Assembly (NCBI GenBank): GCA_021817145.1
Contig: JAKAVV010000002.1
Location: forward strand, 141,423-205,422
Origin: a bacterium
Lineage (GTDB): Bacteria; Vulcanimicrobiota; JABDET01
Length of the DNA stretch: 64,000 nt
Direction of reading: 5' to 3'
Under the pieces are notes generated by a model. That model did not search any database and was not told the origin of the DNA. It was given only the letters and a program-made list of their open reading frames with translations. This document shows, piece after piece, positions 8,419-17,044 of the stretch (position 1 is its first letter; every line of letters starts with the position of its first letter). The position numbers and the translations under genes were made by a program.

Positions 8419-9275
8419 AATAGCCCAAATCCTCTCAACAGCATCTGAATTCCAATTGCCAGTAAAACAACCGCAAAAACCTGCCGAATCAAATTGTTAG
8501 ACATTTTTTCCATCAATTTAGTCCCAAAAAATGCCCCTAACAAAACTCCACAGGATACAGGAACAACCACGTAGGGGAGAACCAATCCTCTATGAAGATA
8601 AACACCTGCTGCAGCTGCAGCAGTCACCCCGATCATAAAATTAGAAGTAGCGGTAGAAACTTTAGATGGGACCTTCATGGCAATTTCATGAGCAAGGACT
8701 TTTAAAACTCCTGCACCTATTCCTAATAGCCCTGAAATGATCCCAGCGGCAAACATCCAGCCTGAAGCAGCAGGAATCCCTGTTACCTGATACTCTACTT
8801 CTCTTCCCATTCTTTTATCATAATAAGAGCTATTTAATCTCAGAAAAGCAGCCATTTTATCATCTACAACCCCAACAGGCAGCTCTTCTCCAAATTTTTT
8901 AAAAATAGGGATTAATGAAGTTAATAAAACAAGCCCAAACAAAATAGCAAGCACATTTCCTGGCAGCAGGGGAGCTAGAACAGCAGCCCCAATAATCGCT
9001 CCAAGGGCAGTGGCTATTTCTAAAAACATGGCAATCCGAATATTGGTGATCCGATCTCTGACATAAACAGACCCTGCGCCGCTGGAAGTCGCGATAACAG
9101 AAACAATGCTGGCTCCAATGGCATCCAGAATCGGCAGTCCCATAAACAGAATCAAGACGGGAACAATCACAACCCCCCCTCCGACGCCTGCTATAGAACC
9201 GATCACTCCCCCAAGTAAAGAAGCGCCAAAAATCTCCAGAATGAATTTAAGAGACGATATGTGCTGCCCTAACAT
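8415..9275 (-). CDS. TauE/SafE-family anion exporter
   Basis: A 286-residue membrane protein of the sulfite exporter TauE/SafE family, with the duplicated glycine-rich signatures GSIAGVGGGVVIVPVL near residue 25 and SGLLGIGAGVLKVL near residue 185. These proteins export sulfite, sulfoacetate or other organosulfur anions. A soluble-looking insert of about 40 residues (KFGEELPVGVVDDKMAAFLR) separates the halves, a form often seen together with DUF1634. A ribosome site AAAGGG precedes the ATG. Probably one unit with the TatC gene 28 bases upstream and the DUF1634 gene downstream. Confidence 0.9.
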   Translation of the reverse strand: MLGQHISSLKFILEIFGASLLGGVIGSIAGVGGGVVIVPVLILFMGLPILDAIGASIVSVIATSSGAGSVYVRDRITNIRIAMFLEIATALGAIIGAAVLAPLLPGNVLAILFGLVLLTSLIPIFKKFGEELPVGVVDDKMAAFLRLNSSYYDKRMGREVEYQVTGIPAASGWMFAAGIISGLLGIGAGVLKVLAHEIAMKVPSKVSTATSNFMIGVTAAAAAGVYLHRGLVLPYVVVPVSCGVLLGAFFGTKLMEKMSNNLIRQVFAVVLLAIGIQMLLRGFGLL

Positions 9276-9303
9276 TTCCCTTTCTATTTCTTCTTTCTAC
9301 AAT

Positions 9304-10020
9304 TCATCCCTTTTCTACAATTTTTACAAAATAAATGCTGAGCTCAAAAAGAGCATACATGCATCCTGAAAGCAGTCCCCATGAAAATAAATCAGGACTG
9401 GGGGAAAGAATGGCTGTGATGATTAAAATTGCAAGAAAAGCTTCTTTTCTGTATTTTCTCAGCAGCTGAGATTTTATAATTCCTATTTTACCCAATCCCA
9501 TCATTACCAGAGGAAGTTCAAAGGCTATCCCCCCCGCAATCCAAAAACTCAGAACAAAATTCACATAATTGGAAAGAGAAATCATTTCATGAATTTTAGA
9601 CGTTGAATAACTCAAAAAAAACTTCATGGCTACAGGTAAAAGCAGAAAATTGACAAAACTTGCGCCGCCAACAAAAAAGAAAAAAGCTAAAGGGAGGATC
9701 CAGATTAAACTTTTTCTCTCTTCAATTTTTAAAGCAGGCAGCAGAAACATCAGCAGCTGATAAAAAAGAAAAGGAGAAGAAAGAGCGATACCAGCGATCA
9801 ATCCAATTTTGAGGTGCATCAAAAAAGCTTCTGCAGGGGAAATGAACACAAGTTCTGGGACAGGTTTAATCATAAAATCGAGTATTTTCCCTGAAAGCGA
9901 AAATCCTAAAATCGTAAAAGCAAAAACCACAATGATAGAATAAATTAACCTGGTTCTCATTTCATCCAGGTGATCCACAAAACTCATGGTTTTATTTTCG
10001 GGTTTAAAAATTATTTTCAT
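9304..10020 (-). CDS. tatC: Sec-independent protein translocase TatC
   Basis: A 238-residue TatC, the core membrane receptor for twin-arginine signal peptides. The N terminus SFVDHLDEMRTRL holds the conserved twin-arginine-recognition Glu, and FISPAEAFLMHLK matches the first periplasmic loop and TM2 signature; six membrane segments are visible. It sits 15 bases after the kinase gene on the same strand. No tatA or tatB is in the window. Confidence 0.94.
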   Translation of the reverse strand: MKIIFKPENKTMSFVDHLDEMRTRLIYSIIVVFAFTILGFSLSGKILDFMIKPVPELVFISPAEAFLMHLKIGLIAGIALSSPFLFYQLLMFLLPALKIEERKSLIWILPLAFFFFVGGASFVNFLLLPVAMKFFLSYSTSKIHEMISLSNYVNFVLSFWIAGGIAFELPLVMMGLGKIGIIKSQLLRKYRKEAFLAILIITAILSPSPDLFSWGLLSGCMYALFELSIYFVKIVEKG

Positions 10021-10035
10021 CTTTCCTCATGCGGT

Positions 10036-12015
10036 TCACCACGCAAAAATCAAATTGGCGAGAGATTTCCCCCACAATTTCAAAGCAGAACCCAGATCTC
10101 CTCTTTGATACGCAATGACACCAAGATTATGCCATGCTGGCCAGTATTTAGAATTAATAGCAGTGACTTTCTGCCATTCCAGTTCAGCAAGATCGAGCTT
10201 GCCATCCTGGAAATACACCTCTCCGATATTATAATATGCCTGCCAGTGATCTCTTTTTAAACGAGTTACCATTTGCCAGTTTTCAAGGGCTTCTTCCATT
10301 CGATTCATATAATAGGCGTAAAGGTTCCCTAAATTCCAGTACGCCTGCCAGTAATCCGCATTGTATAACAATGCCTTTTTCCAGGATTCTTCCGCCAGGT
10401 CAAAATTTTTGATCTGATAATACGCATTCCCCAAATTATAGTGCGCCTGCCAGTAATCTTTCTTGATTTTAATCGCTTTTTCCCAGTATTCAATCGCTGA
10501 ATCCAGATCATTGGATTCATAAAACATAACTCCTAAATTGTACTGAACTTCTGGAAACTCTGGATTGATTTCAAGAGCTTTACCCCACTCTGCTTTTGCT
10601 TCTTCTTTTTTCCCTTCTTGATAAAGGCAGGCGCCAATATTAAAGGAAGCGCGGGCAAATCCAGGATCTGCTTCAGCAGCTCTTTTCCAGTTATCCAGAG
10701 CTTCTTCTTTTCTTCCTTTTTTCCAGAATGCGTTTCCAAGATTATACATCGCTTCAGCCATGTCCGGTTTATAAGCAAGAGCTTTCTGCCATTCTTCAAT
10801 TGCGGGATCAATCTCCCCTTTTTTAAAATAACAATTTCCCAAATTGCAGTAAGCTGGAGCAAATTTGCTGTTCAGAGCAGAGGTCGTTCTGTACTGCTCA
10901 ATGCTTGAATCCAGATTTCCAACCCGATAATGGGCAGACCCTAAATTATAATGAGCCACAAAATTATTTGGATTTAATTCTACCGCTTTCCCATACTCTT
11001 CAACTGCTTTATCCACTTTTCCCAATCCATCATAAGCGGTTCCAAGATTATTGTGCAGCAGAGCATTATAAGGATCCAGATGGGTCGCTTTCTCCCATTC
11101 CATTGCAGCCAGATCAAATTTCCCTTGTTTATAATAATTGTTTCCAAGAGAATTATGAGAAGCCGCTTCTGTCGGAGAAATCGTGGTTTTCCTAACCTCT
11201 CCAAACCCTGCTTTTGTCACTTCTTCTATCATTTCTCCAACGCTTTGATATCGTTTATTCGGGTCTTTTTCCATTGCCTTTAAAATACAGGCTTCAATTT
11301 CAGGAGTTAACTCGGAATTGATTTGAGAAGGAGGGACAGGAGCCTGAGAAAGGTGGGCTTGAATCAATGCTGCTGGATTATCCGCGGTAAAAGGGAGTTT
11401 TCCTGTTAACATTTCGTAAAGCATAACTCCTAGAGAATAAATATCGGATCTCCGATCCACTCTTTCCCCTCTTGCCTGCTCAGGAGAAAAATAACTGAAT
11501 GTCCCAAGAACAGCCCCTGTTTCTGTTAAAGACTGTTCTGTTTCAATCCAGGCAAGTCCGAAATCCGTAATCTTTATCTTTTTCCCTTCTGTTACTAGAA
11601 TATTCGCGGGTTTTACATCCCGATGAACCACTCCATGTTGATGGGCATAATCCAGAGCGTAAAGGATAGGAACAAAATACTCCAGAGCCTCTTTCATTGG
11701 AAAAACTTTTTGCGTTTCCATCACTGTATTCAGAGGCTGTCCCTCGATATACTCGAAAACAATAAAGTAGATTCCGTTATCTTCTCCAATGTCAAAAATT
11801 CCTTGAATATTCGGATAATTTAGACGAGCTGCGGCCTGCGCTTCCCGAAGAAACCGATCCCTTGATTCTGTGTCTGAAACCAGATGGGGGGAAAGAATCT
11901 TAATCGTGATAATCCTTTCTAGAACAGGATCTTCTCCTTTATAAACAACCCCCATGCCGCCATGGCCAATCTCCTCCAGAATCTTATAACGGCCAACAGT
12001 AGTAGCAGTACTCAT
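10036..12015 (-). CDS. Soluble Ser/Thr protein kinase with TPR array
   Basis: A 659-residue protein. Residues 8-270 are a PknB-type kinase domain: glycine loop EEIGHGGMGVVYKG, Lys39 in TIKIL, catalytic HRDVKPANIL (Asp133), DFG at 151-153 and activation segment SPEQARG. Residues from about 285 to the end form roughly eleven tetratricopeptide units, which in the last third carry unusual Trp-rich first helices (DYWQAHYNLG, DHWQAYYNIG). There is no transmembrane segment, unlike PASTA kinases, so it should be cytosolic and scaffolded by its TPRs. Its ATG is 79 bases from the divergent cysS start. Confidence 0.95.
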   Translation of the reverse strand: MSTATTVGRYKILEEIGHGGMGVVYKGEDPVLERIITIKILSPHLVSDTESRDRFLREAQAAARLNYPNIQGIFDIGEDNGIYFIVFEYIEGQPLNTVMETQKVFPMKEALEYFVPILYALDYAHQHGVVHRDVKPANILVTEGKKIKITDFGLAWIETEQSLTETGAVLGTFSYFSPEQARGERVDRRSDIYSLGVMLYEMLTGKLPFTADNPAALIQAHLSQAPVPPSQINSELTPEIEACILKAMEKDPNKRYQSVGEMIEEVTKAGFGEVRKTTISPTEAASHNSLGNNYYKQGKFDLAAMEWEKATHLDPYNALLHNNLGTAYDGLGKVDKAVEEYGKAVELNPNNFVAHYNLGSAHYRVGNLDSSIEQYRTTSALNSKFAPAYCNLGNCYFKKGEIDPAIEEWQKALAYKPDMAEAMYNLGNAFWKKGRKEEALDNWKRAAEADPGFARASFNIGACLYQEGKKEEAKAEWGKALEINPEFPEVQYNLGVMFYESNDLDSAIEYWEKAIKIKKDYWQAHYNLGNAYYQIKNFDLAEESWKKALLYNADYWQAYWNLGNLYAYYMNRMEEALENWQMVTRLKRDHWQAYYNIGEVYFQDGKLDLAELEWQKVTAINSKYWPAWHNLGVIAYQRGDLGSALKLWGKSLANLIFAW

Positions 12016-12082
12016 AATGATGGATCAAATTCTTCCCTTTTCCCGAAATCCATTCAAAAAGAGTTTTAAAGAATTGCCCGAA

Positions 12083-12088
12083 TATAAT
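12083..12088 (+). promoter_or_regulatory. -10 box placed for a leaderless cysS transcript
   Basis: A perfect TATAAT ends six bases before the chosen cysS ATG at 12095. With the usual spacing, transcription would begin at or within a base of the start codon, and there is no Shine-Dalgarno sequence. No convincing -35 box is seen 16-18 bases upstream. Confidence 0.5.
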
Positions 12089-12094
12089 CCTGTT

Positions 12095-13507
12095 ATGCCT
12101 CTTGTTTTATATAATACACTCAATCGGCAGAAAGAGATTTTCCATCCGATTTCTCCTTCTGAAGTTAAACTTTATACCTGTGGACCAACAGTTTATGATT
12201 TTGCTCATATCGGAAATTTCAGAACCTATCTTTTTGAAGATATTTTGAGAAGATGGCTGGCGTCAAAATACAACGTCATTCAGGTCATGAATATCACGGA
12301 TGTAGATGATAAAACCATTCGAAGATCAAAAGAAAAGGGGATACCCCTTCATGAATATACTCATGATTACATTAATTTTTTCTTCGAAGATCTCCTTTCT
12401 TTAAAAATTGAGCCAGCAGAGTATTATCCTCGCGCCACTGACCACATTCAGGAAATGGTCCAAATCATTCAGGATCTGCTTGAGAAAAAAATCGCTTACC
12501 AGGGGGAAGACAAAAGCATCTATTATGATGTCTCTAAATTTCCAGAATATGGAAAACTCGCTCATATTGAAGTCAAAGAATTAAAATCGGGGGCGCGCGT
12601 TTCCCATGATGAATACGATAAAGAAGAAGCATCTGATTTTGCTCTCTGGAAAGCCTGGGATAAAGAAGATGGAAATGTTTTTTGGGAAACCTCTTTAGGA
12701 AAAGGAAGACCGGGCTGGCATATTGAGTGTTCTGCCATGAGCATGAAATACCTGGGACATCACTTTGATATTCATACCGGCGGAGTGGATAATATTTTTC
12801 CTCACCACCAGAATGAAATCGCGCAGTCAGAAGCTCATACAGGGGAAAAATTTGTGAACTACTGGCTGCATGCCGAACATTTGATTGTTGAGGGGAAAAA
12901 GATGAGTAAATCTCTGGGAAACTTTTATACGGTCAGAGATATTCTAAAAAAAGGTTTTTCTCCTCTTGCCCTCCGATATTTTTACGTTTCAAGCCATTAT
13001 CGAAGTAAATTGAATTTTACCCTTCAAGGGCTGCAGGGAGCTGAATCCTCGGTTCACCGAATCCGAGATTTTATTTTGAGATTAAAATCAGCACATGGAG
13101 CTTCTTATCCCGAACTTCCAGAAGTTTTAAATAAAGCTTATCAAGAATTTAAAGAAGGAATGGATGATGATTTAAACACTCCCAGGGCTACTGCAGCTGT
13201 TCATGAATCAATAAATCACCTGAATACCCCTCTTGAAGAAAAATCTATCTCCAGAGAGCAGGCGCAAGAAGTGATTCAGTTTTTCCTTCATGCCGATAAA
13301 ATTTTGGGATTAAACCTGGATGAAATTTTAAAAGAGTCTCACATACCCCAGGAGATTCAGAAATTGATCTCGGAAAGGGAAAGCGCCAGGAAAAATAAAG
13401 ATTATCGGAAAGCCGACGAAATTCGGAAAGCTCTTCAAGAAAAGCATTTTATCATTGAAGACACCCCCTCTGGTCCAAGAGTAAAAAGGATTGAATCCAT
13501 ATCATGA
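12095..13507 (+). CDS. cysS: Cysteine--tRNA ligase
   Basis: A class I aminoacyl-tRNA synthetase that charges tRNA-Cys. The zinc/HIGH region reads TCGPTVYDFAHIGNFR, the second zinc Cys is in WHIECSAM with HHQNEIAQSE, and the KMSKS loop is GKKMSKSLGNF. An in-frame ATG exists at 12017, but starting at 12095 gives 470 residues and the canonical N terminus (LVLYNTLNRQKE), and a TATAAT box sits directly in front. The ATGA overlap with rlmB means the two are co-translated. Confidence 0.96.
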   Translation: MPLVLYNTLNRQKEIFHPISPSEVKLYTCGPTVYDFAHIGNFRTYLFEDILRRWLASKYNVIQVMNITDVDDKTIRRSKEKGIPLHEYTHDYINFFFEDLLSLKIEPAEYYPRATDHIQEMVQIIQDLLEKKIAYQGEDKSIYYDVSKFPEYGKLAHIEVKELKSGARVSHDEYDKEEASDFALWKAWDKEDGNVFWETSLGKGRPGWHIECSAMSMKYLGHHFDIHTGGVDNIFPHHQNEIAQSEAHTGEKFVNYWLHAEHLIVEGKKMSKSLGNFYTVRDILKKGFSPLALRYFYVSSHYRSKLNFTLQGLQGAESSVHRIRDFILRLKSAHGASYPELPEVLNKAYQEFKEGMDDDLNTPRATAAVHESINHLNTPLEEKSISREQAQEVIQFFLHADKILGLNLDEILKESHIPQEIQKLISERESARKNKDYRKADEIRKALQEKHFIIEDTPSGPRVKRIESIS

Positions 13508-14256
13508 ATGAGGAAGGAATTCTGTATGGAAGACACCCTGTTCTAGAAGGATTAAAAGGAAAAACTCCTTTCGAAAAAATTTACATTTCTCAACACGAAG
13601 AAAATTCTGAAATTTTAAAAGAAATCCGCAGGACAGCAGAATTTCGAGGTATCCCTGTTCTTTTCGCTCCCCGAGAAAAATTAAACCAGATCACTGGGAA
13701 TCGGAATCATCAAGGAGTTGTTGGAATTGCTTCAGCTCAAGAATATGTCAGCCTGGAAAAAATCTTAAAAACTGCTGCGGGAAAAACGATCCTTCTTGCT
13801 CTGGATCATATCGAAGATCCGCAAAATTTAGGGGCTGTTCTGAGAACCTGTGATGCTGTTGGAGTAAAAGGAGTGATCCTGCCGAAAAGGAGATCCACAG
13901 GGCTGACAGGAGGAGCTGCCAAAGCCTCTGCAGGAGCCATACGATATGTTCCAGTGGCTCGAGTCTCTAATCTCCATCAAGCCCTTTTAACTTTAAAGAA
14001 AAATGGTTTTCTTATCCTTGGAGCGGACCAGTCGGCAGAGAAAAGCTATCGAGAAATTTCTTATCCCGACCAGGTCGTTCTGGTGATGGGAAGTGAACAC
14101 AAAGGCTTGAGTTTTTTAATTAAAAACAACTGTGATCTCCTGGTGAAAATTCCAATGACAGGACATCTGGATTCCTTAAATGTCTCTGCTGCAGCATCTT
14201 TAATTTTATACGAAATTTTCTTTAAATTTAAATCGGTTGAAACAGCCAAATCTTGA
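13504..14256 (+). CDS. rlmB: 23S rRNA (guanosine-2'-O-)-methyltransferase RlmB-type
   Basis: A 250-residue SPOUT (trefoil-knot) 2'-O-ribose methyltransferase. The N-terminal substrate-binding domain opens LYGRHPVLEGLKG. Motif 1 is DHIEDPQNLGAVLRTCDA, motif 2 VMGSEHKGLS and motif 3 IPMTGHLDSLNVSAAAS, all typical of RlmB/TrmH. It methylates a guanosine in the peptidyl-transferase region of 23S rRNA in E. coli. Position after cysS is a common bacterial arrangement. Related TrmH-family substrates cannot be fully excluded. Confidence 0.92.
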   Translation: MNEEGILYGRHPVLEGLKGKTPFEKIYISQHEENSEILKEIRRTAEFRGIPVLFAPREKLNQITGNRNHQGVVGIASAQEYVSLEKILKTAAGKTILLALDHIEDPQNLGAVLRTCDAVGVKGVILPKRRSTGLTGGAAKASAGAIRYVPVARVSNLHQALLTLKKNGFLILGADQSAEKSYREISYPDQVVLVMGSEHKGLSFLIKNNCDLLVKIPMTGHLDSLNVSAAASLILYEIFFKFKSVETAKS

Positions 14257-14273
14257 GAAATTCAAGAAGGCTC

Positions 14274-16361
14274 TTATGTTGAGACCTTTTCTTTCTCTTT
14301 TTTAGATTCCGCGACAATCCCTTCGGCAATATGAGCGGGAACCTCTTCATAATGTGAAAAAGTCAGCTTAAATTTCCCTCTTCCCTGGGTCATGCTCCGC
14401 AGATCAATGGCATATCTCTGCATTTCAGCCATTGGAACTACCGCTTTAATCACCTGATGATCTTTCACATCGGGTTCCATTCCTGATATTCTCCCTCGTC
14501 GAGAATTTAAATCTCCAATAATATCTCCCATGTAAGCATCAGGGACTGTAACTTCCACAGTCCCGATCGGTTCCATTAAAATGAGGCCGGCATGGGTTAC
14601 AGCTTCTCTCATAGCCATAGAACCCGCAATCTGGAAAGCCATGTCTGATGAATCAACAGGATGATATTTCCCATCAAAAACAGTAACTCTGATATCCACC
14701 ATTTTATGCCCTGCTAAAACTCCCTCTTCCATGGCTTTAATAACCCCTTTTTCAATAGAGGGAATAAACTGATTAGGAATCGCGCCGCCGACAACTTTAT
14801 CAACATATTCAAATCCCGTTCCTCTTGGGAGAGGTTCAACCTTAAGAGAACAAACTCCATACTGTCCATGTCCACCTGTTTGGCGAACATACTTTCCCTG
14901 GGCTTCAGCTTTCCCTTTAATCGCCTCCCGATAAGGGATTCGAAACGGTTTTAATTCAATGTCAACTCCAAATTTACGCTTCATTCTTTCTGCATTGATG
15001 TCAATGTGCAAATCTCCCAGCCCTGAAATCAAAGACTGCTTAATTTCAGGATCTCTCCATGTTTTAATGGTTGGATCCTCTTCCATGATTCGCGTTAAAG
15101 CGCTGGAAAGCTTATCTTCATCCCCTTTGCCTTTAGGTTCTAGAGCCAATGTCAAAACAGGCTCAGGAAATGCAATCGGATCAAAAACAATCGGATTCGC
15201 TTTATCGCACAAAGTGTCATTTGTCATCGTGATCCCAAGCTTTGTGGCTGCGCAAATATCCCCTGCATAAGCTTCATTTAAACTTTCCTGATGCTTGCCC
15301 CGAAGCGTTAAAATTCCGCTCACTTTTTCTTCTTTTTCTTTAACCGAATTGTAATAAACAGAATCGGGTTTAAAAATCCCGCTGAAAACACGAAAATAAG
15401 TGATTCTGCCTACAAAAGGATCAGTCGTGGTTTTAAAAACAAGAGCTGCAAAAGGAGCTTTAGAATCAGGTTTGCGCATTATCTCTTTCCCGGATTTCGG
15501 ATCTTTCCCCGTGGCTTCTCTTCTATCTCCTGGATGAGGGGCGTAAGCTGCAAAAGCGTCTAAAATCAATTGCATCCCAGCATTTTGATACGCTGAACCG
15601 CAAAACACAGGAACCAGTTCTCTGGATAATATTCTGGATCTCAAGCCTGAAATAAACTCTTCAAAAGTCAGTTCTCCTGATTCTAAAAAATGATTCAGCA
15701 AATTTTCACTGGATTCTGCGGCAGACTCCATTAATTGATCCCGATACTGTTTTGCCTTTCCTTTTAAGTCATCCGAAAGAGGGATTTCTTTCATCTCTTT
15801 TTTGTCAAATTGATACGCTTTCTGGTTGACCACATCCACGATTCCTTTAAACTGTTCTGCCTGTCCAATAGGGATTGTAAAAGGAAGCGCTTTAGAAAAA
15901 AGCTTTTCTTGAATCTGATTCATAACCCGATCAAAATCGACATTTTCTTTATCCATCCGATTCACAAACAGAAATTTAACTTGTTTAAACTCATCTGCCC
16001 GTTCATAAGCTTGTTCAGTTCCGACTTCTACTCCAGAAGAGGCATTAATAAGAATAAGAGAGGTATCCACAACTCTGGAGGCAGCAATTGCCTCGGAAAC
16101 AAAATCCATAAATCCTGGGGTATCAATCAAATTGATCTTTTTCCCTTTCCACTCAAAAGGGGCAAGAGCTAAAGAGATCGATATTTTCCGCTTGATTTCA
16201 TCCGGATCAAAATCTGTGGTTGTGTTCCCCTCCTCTATTCTCCCAAGCCTATCTAAAACTCCTGATGTGAATAGGAGCGCCTCAGCAAATGAAGTTTTTC
16301 CTGATCCTCCATGACCAAACAATCCAATATTCCGAATCTCTTCTGTTTGATAGGTCTTCAC
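14274..16361 (-). CDS. EF-G-like translational GTPase (EF-G2 / TM_1651 type)
   Basis: A 695-residue GTPase with EF-G domain order. The P-loop is GLFGHGGSGKTSF instead of the AHIDAGKTT of housekeeping EF-G; G3 is DTPGF and G4 NRMDKE. Domain IV, with its loop GGHGQYGV (the TGGHGQYG form), and the C-terminal domain are complete. These features define the second EF-G clade found beside the main FusA in many bacteria, whose role in elongation or recycling is unsettled. It starts with GTG behind a strong GGGAGGAG ribosome site. No ribosomal-protein genes flank it, which also argues against the str-operon fusA. Confidence 0.9.
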   Translation of the reverse strand: MKTYQTEEIRNIGLFGHGGSGKTSFAEALLFTSGVLDRLGRIEEGNTTTDFDPDEIKRKISISLALAPFEWKGKKINLIDTPGFMDFVSEAIAASRVVDTSLILINASSGVEVGTEQAYERADEFKQVKFLFVNRMDKENVDFDRVMNQIQEKLFSKALPFTIPIGQAEQFKGIVDVVNQKAYQFDKKEMKEIPLSDDLKGKAKQYRDQLMESAAESSENLLNHFLESGELTFEEFISGLRSRILSRELVPVFCGSAYQNAGMQLILDAFAAYAPHPGDRREATGKDPKSGKEIMRKPDSKAPFAALVFKTTTDPFVGRITYFRVFSGIFKPDSVYYNSVKEKEEKVSGILTLRGKHQESLNEAYAGDICAATKLGITMTNDTLCDKANPIVFDPIAFPEPVLTLALEPKGKGDEDKLSSALTRIMEEDPTIKTWRDPEIKQSLISGLGDLHIDINAERMKRKFGVDIELKPFRIPYREAIKGKAEAQGKYVRQTGGHGQYGVCSLKVEPLPRGTGFEYVDKVVGGAIPNQFIPSIEKGVIKAMEEGVLAGHKMVDIRVTVFDGKYHPVDSSDMAFQIAGSMAMREAVTHAGLILMEPIGTVEVTVPDAYMGDIIGDLNSRRGRISGMEPDVKDHQVIKAVVPMAEMQRYAIDLRSMTQGRGKFKLTFSHYEEVPAHIAEGIVAESKKEKEKVST

Positions 16362-16456
16362 TTTAACTCCTCCCTTTAAGGAATTGGTTATCTTTCAAAG
16401 AGTCCGCCAATTCTCTTCTTTGAGTTTAGATTGACGAACAGGAAGATGGATATCAA

Positions 16457-16636
16457 TTATTGCTTTGCGGTTAAATATTCAATCGGAATCTTTTTCTTTT
16501 TCTGCTCTGCGCAGCGGCGGTGCCACCTCCGTCCTCCAATCCAAACGGTTTCTTTTTCATCTAACAGACCGCCGCAGAGCCGACATTTCGGTGGTCCTGG
16601 TTTTTTATTAGCCCCCTTTTTTCCTTCCTGTGCCAT
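16457..16636 (-). CDS. Small zinc-ribbon-like protein (59 residues)
   Basis: A short frame reading MAQEGKKGANKKPGPPKCRL at its start. It has one CxxC (KCRLCG) and, about 20 residues on, a WHRRC segment, so four metal ligands (C, C, H, C) could bind one zinc. The tail is Lys-rich (EQKKKKIP). AAAGGAGGGATAAAGG precedes the ATG, a strong ribosome site, and the frame starts three bases after the ridA stop. The ribosome site, operon position and Cys pattern support a real gene. The role is unknown; nucleic-acid binding is plausible from the charge. Confidence 0.72.
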   Translation of the reverse strand: MAQEGKKGANKKPGPPKCRLCGGLLDEKETVWIGGRRWHRRCAEQKKKKIPIEYLTAKQ

Positions 16637-16639
16637 CCT

Positions 16640-17044
16640 TTATCCCTCCTTTCCGTTTTTAGATTTCACAAAAGCAACAGCTTCTACCTCGATTAAAGCA
16701 TCTTTGGGAAGTTCACGAACGCCAATTGTTGAGCGGGCAGGGGGATGAACCTGGAAATACTCCGCATAAATGCTGTTGACCACCTGGAAATTTGCCATAT
16801 CGGTTAAATAAACCGTTGTTTTCAACACGCACTCAAGTCCTGACCCCCCTTCCTCTAAAATCGCTTTTAAATTCTCCAGAGCTCTTCTGGTTTGAAGCTC
16901 AATCTGCTGCCCTGACAATTGACCTGATACAGGATCAAGACCTAACTGTCCTGAAACGAAAATTAAACTTTCCCAAAGGACAGCCTGACTGTAAGGGCCT
17001 ATGGCAGGCGGAGCATTTTTGCTGAAAATTCTCAGTGATTTCAT
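16640..17044 (-). CDS. ridA: RidA/YjgF family enamine/imine deaminase
   Basis: A 134-residue RidA-family protein. IGPYSQAV, SGQLGLDP, the active-site Arg in HPPARSTIGV and the C-terminal IEVEAVAF are all present, so the deaminase site looks intact. RidA hydrolyses reactive 2-aminoacrylate and related enamines produced by PLP enzymes. Its ATG overlaps the stop of the upstream nucleotidyltransferase by four bases. Confidence 0.92.
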   Translation of the reverse strand: MKSLRIFSKNAPPAIGPYSQAVLWESLIFVSGQLGLDPVSGQLSGQQIELQTRRALENLKAILEEGGSGLECVLKTTVYLTDMANFQVVNSIYAEYFQVHPPARSTIGVRELPKDALIEVEAVAFVKSKNGKEG

